Of a stretch of DNA of 35,135 nt, positions 33,553-35,135 are shown piece after piece. Source of the stretch: Bacillota bacterium. GTDB lineage: Bacteria > Bacillota > Dethiobacteria > DTU022 > UBA8154. Position numbers and translations under genes: made by a program. Position 1 is the first letter of the stretch. Each line of letters starts with the position of its first letter. Location of the stretch: the NCBI GenBank assembly GCA_030656575.1, contig JAUSPO010000125.1:1-35135 (forward strand), given 5' to 3'. The notes beneath the pieces are model-generated. The model searched no databases. It was not told where the DNA came from and saw nothing but the letters and a program-made list of their open reading frames with translations.

Positions 33553-33780
33553 CTACAATAATCGAATAAAATCTTCTACAGTAAGACCTGCATCATTTAA
33601 TATTTTTTTTAGCAATCCTGGACGAAGCTCTTTGTGATCTGGCACTGTTACCGGAGGCAATTTTCCGTTCTTTTCCTTTAACCTGATATGGCTACCCTTT
33701 TGCCTGACTACTACATACCCAATTTTTTCAACAGCTTTAATGCAATCCATACCGGAAACTACAGGTATCTTAGGAGTCAT
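33553..33780 (-). CDS. hicA: HicA mRNA interferase toxin
   Basis: 75 aa, complete. I-K-A-V-E-K-I-G-Y-V-V-V, catalytic His in Q-K-G-S-H-I-R-L, V-P-D-H-K-E-L-R-P-G-L-L-K-K-I-L. Its start overlaps the hicB stop by 4 bases (ATGA). It follows hicB and is followed by a terminator, a compact, intact toxin-antitoxin operon. It is clearly different in sequence from the HicA at 20.5 kb, so the loci are separate acquisitions rather than a recent duplication. Confidence 0.93.
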   Translation of the reverse strand: MTPKIPVVSGMDCIKAVEKIGYVVVRQKGSHIRLKEKNGKLPPVTVPDHKELRPGLLKKILNDAGLTVEDFIRLL

Positions 33781-33977
33781 CTCTCTAACACCACATTGCC
33801 AACAATTATACTGCCAACTGGATTTTCTTCATCATCAATACACAATTCTATTGCTTCTTTAATATTTTTCAAAGCTTCATCTATTGTATTCCCTTGAGAA
33901 TAACACCCTTTAAAAACAGGACAAGATACAACGTAGCCGGTCTCATCCTGTTCAATAATTATGGGATAGCTTTTCAC
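33777..33977 (-). CDS. hicB: HicB antitoxin (short form)
   Basis: 66 aa from GTG 33977, chosen because GGAGGTGAT lies 7 nt upstream; an upstream TTG (33992) would place that site inside the gene. S-Y-P-I-I-I-E-Q-D-E-T-G-Y-V-V-S-C-P then G-C-Y-S-Q-G-N-T-I-D-E-A-L-K-N-I is the HicB core. No DNA-binding tail. Pairs with the overlapping hicA. Confidence 0.9.
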   Translation of the reverse strand: MKSYPIIIEQDETGYVVSCPVFKGCYSQGNTIDEALKNIKEAIELCIDDEENPVGSIIVGNVVLER

Positions 33978-34042
33978 AGCAATCACCTCCAAATTTCATT
34001 ATACCCCATTTCTTGCTTTCTTTACAATGTCGTATAATTTCG

Positions 34043-34122
34043 GGGGATAATTTCGGGACACAAAGAAAATTATTGACTGCTATTTAATTTGAAAATAAAT
34101 AATGTGTTCCGAAATTATCCCC
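34043..34122. repeat. 80-bp minimal RAYT-derived MITE
   Basis: GGGGATAATTTCGGGACACA at the left and TGTGTTCCGAAATTATCCCC at the right form near-perfect 20-bp terminal inverted repeats around a 40-bp AT-rich core (AAGAAAATTATTGACTGCTA and onwards). A partial extra copy of the end (TATAATTTCGG, 34033-34043) directly precedes it. It is the smallest complete member of the family here. Confidence 0.85.
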
Positions 34123-34152
34123 TACTTTATTAGGCCGAAAAGCTTGTGAATT

Positions 34153-34178
34153 AAAAAAACAGCCAATTAGGGCTGTTT
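34153..34178 (-). terminator. Rho-independent terminator of hicAB
   Basis: Minus strand: ACAGCCCTAATTGGCTGT followed by TTTTTTT. The upstream arm overlaps the last codons of hicB. Confidence 0.82.
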
Positions 34179-34574
34179 AATTCCAAGATGATTTTTTAAG
34201 GCATCCTGTAGAAGTTGAGAATAATTTATTTTTTCTTTTTCTGCAATAGTGTTTAACCAAGCTGGGATTGTTAAAGTCTTTTTCACAGCTTTATTGCTAT
34301 GTTTCTTGGAATACTCATCTAAATCAACACTAATTATGCTTACAAAGCCGTTCTCATATTCATTGGCTACAATATCTTTAATATCCGAAGCTTTTGGTAC
34401 GGGTTTTTGATTCTCAACTTCATCCAGTAACCATCCTGCTGCTGCTTCAATTGCCATATCTACAGCTTCAGCCAATGTATCTCCTTCAGTTATACAACCA
34501 AGTAAGTCCGGAAAAATAACGGTATAGCCGCCTTCTTCACAGGGATAAAAGCAGGCTGGATAAACTAATTTCAC
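34167..34574 (-). CDS. hicB: HicB antitoxin (long form with ribbon-helix-helix)
   Basis: 135 aa. N-terminal HicB fold (Y-P-A-C-F-Y-P-C-E-E-G-G-Y-T-V-I-F-P-D-L-L-G-C, then A-E-A-V-D-M-A-I-E-A). C-terminal DNA-binding part (K-K-T-L-T-I-P-A-W-L-N, then Y-S-Q-L-L-Q-D-A-L). The long form can repress its own operon. AGGAGG upstream of the ATG. It is the second gene after hicA, 57 bp away; the order is the reverse of the two short-form loci in this window. Confidence 0.93.
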   Translation of the reverse strand: MKLVYPACFYPCEEGGYTVIFPDLLGCITEGDTLAEAVDMAIEAAAGWLLDEVENQKPVPKASDIKDIVANEYENGFVSIISVDLDEYSKKHSNKAVKKTLTIPAWLNTIAEKEKINYSQLLQDALKNHLGIKQP

Positions 34575-34631
34575 TATTTAAAACCTCCTTGTCATTATTT
34601 TTTTATTTTGTTATCCCCCATAAGTGGGGAC

Positions 34632-34817
34632 TTATTTCAGCCCCGCTTGTTTGAGGATAGAGTTAATTGTTTTAGTTTTAATCTCTTTACCTGGATGATA
34701 AGGAATTGTTACTTTTCCGGGTTTGGTTGGGTGTATGTAGTAATAATGCGAACCTGTTGAGTATGAGTATTTCCAATCATCTTCTTTAATGATTTTCTCT
34801 ATTTCCCGGAATTTCAT
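34632..34817 (-). CDS. hicA: HicA mRNA interferase toxin
   Basis: 61 aa from ATG 34817, chosen because AAGGAG lies about 9 nt upstream; a TTG at 34826 is the alternative. K-F-R-E-I-E-K-I-I-K-E-D-D-W-K, catalytic His in S-T-G-S-H-Y-Y-Y and V-T-I-P-Y-H-P-G-K-E-I are the family motifs. Upstream AT-rich DNA repeats AACACGTATA twice (about 34850-34868), a likely operator for the long HicB. Intact. Confidence 0.93.
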   Translation of the reverse strand: MKFREIEKIIKEDDWKYSYSTGSHYYYIHPTKPGKVTIPYHPGKEIKTKTINSILKQAGLK

Positions 34818-34849
34818 TTGTTTCAACTCCTTCGTGCGAGTTAATTATA

Positions 34850-34869
34850 ACACGTATAACACGTATAGT
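34850..34869. promoter_or_regulatory. Possible hicAB operator/promoter repeat
   Basis: AACACGTATAACACGTATAG: the 10-mer AACACGTATA occurs in direct tandem just upstream of hicA. CACGTATAA could contribute to the -10 region on the minus strand. Inferred from position and repeat only. Confidence 0.4.
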
Positions 34870-34918
34870 AAAGGGGGTTTAATATAAAAATTATCGACCT
34901 GTGCAATAGCAATCAGAC

Positions 34919-35113
34919 TCATGCAGCCCACGTGAATGAGAGGGTGTCTTTAGAACACCACAGTTCCTGCTCATTGTTTAAGTGCAGGGAGATTACTGAT
35001 GCAAGAGCTACCGATCCCGATTTGGACCAACTCATTCCATTATGCTTTTGTCGGTCGGCTACACATAAATCGTTCGCTTTTTCGCCCTTATTGCTGGAAT
35101 TGCGCAAACCCAA
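34919..35113 (-). pseudogene. Possible transposase C-terminal fragment at the window edge
   Basis: On the minus strand a frame reads V-A-D-R-Q-K-H-N-G-M-S-W-S-K-S-G-S-V-A-L-A then L-N-N-E-Q-E-L-W. The R-x-x-x-x-G-M-S-W-S pattern occurs near the end of some large Firmicute transposases (ISLre2-like), but I cannot confirm the family. The upstream part would lie beyond the window. The plus strand is also open here (34932-35132) without recognisable content. Confidence 0.35.
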
Positions 35114-35135
35114 TTGTTTTCGTAACGCGTAACAC

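Noticed and set aside
727-34122. CRISPR array formed by the repeated GGGACACA motif
   Set aside because: Copies are kilobases apart, irregular and flanked by transposase remnants; no spacer-like periodicity or cas genes.
34932-35132. Plus-strand 66-aa ORF at the window end
   Set aside because: No ribosome site or family motif; the minus strand of the same region looks more like a transposase tail.

Overview
The window looks like a decaying accessory or defence island from a low-GC Gram-positive anaerobe of the Clostridia (Peptococcaceae-like; inferred from AGGAGG ribosome sites, an SNF-type symporter relic, HicBA pairs, and Firmicute-style VOC, radical SAM and NERD proteins). No rRNA, tRNA or CRISPR array was seen. 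Many genes are truncated, frameshifted or internally deleted. The whole stretch is peppered with ends and remnants of one repeat family derived from a REP-associated tyrosine transposase (RAYT), whose ends read GGATAATTTCGGGACACA.

0-3.5 kb: the C-terminus of an ATPase-like protein, a membrane-anchored Mrr-type nuclease with a topoisomerase-type zinc finger (minus strand), two unrecognised genes (one with an N-terminal frameshift), and a RAYT remnant. 3.5-7.5 kb: a relic of a type III restriction-modification neighbourhood. It has the tail of a DUF4391 gene, then the DarTG DNA ADP-ribosylation toxin-antitoxin pair, then the first 29 codons of a type III Mod methyltransferase. darT is split by a 2-kb group II intron that carries its own reverse transcriptase; the catalytic-glutamate segment lies downstream of the intron, so active toxin requires splicing.

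7.8-16.4 kb: a broken IS3-family element, a radical SAM (SPL-like) enzyme, an AbrB/MazE-like antitoxin, DUF3644 and YccF relics, a VbhA/Fic pair whose Fic toxin has an amber codon, an apparently complete IS1634-type transposon, a TOTE conflict-system pseudogene (primase-helicase-PLD with the helicase core deleted), and a HicB antitoxin next to a broken hicA. 16.4-24 kb: RAYT remnants, a 572-aa TPR/SWIM-associated-like protein, a 5'-truncated SNF symporter, an IS200 left end, an intact HicBA pair, a broken pRiA4b ORF-3-like gene, a VOC-methyltransferase fusion split by an amber codon, and a 646-nt ORF-less group II intron sitting precisely inside a RAYT repeat.

24-32 kb: the defence core. A collapsed BPTD_3080-type restriction helicase and a NERD pseudogene are followed by an intact TIR-domain protein and an intact Hachiman system (hamA nuclease, hamB helicase), then an internally deleted SF1 helicase-DUF2726 gene. 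32-35 kb: DUF2442, a Phd/RelE-type pair with a shortened toxin, two HicAB loci in opposite gene orders, an 80-bp minimal RAYT-derived MITE, and a possible transposase tail at the window edge. The intact, plausibly working modules are Mrr, DarTG (if the intron splices), TIR, Hachiman and three HicAB pairs. Much of the rest records repeated gain and erosion of conflict systems, often by internal deletions that leave both gene ends in place.
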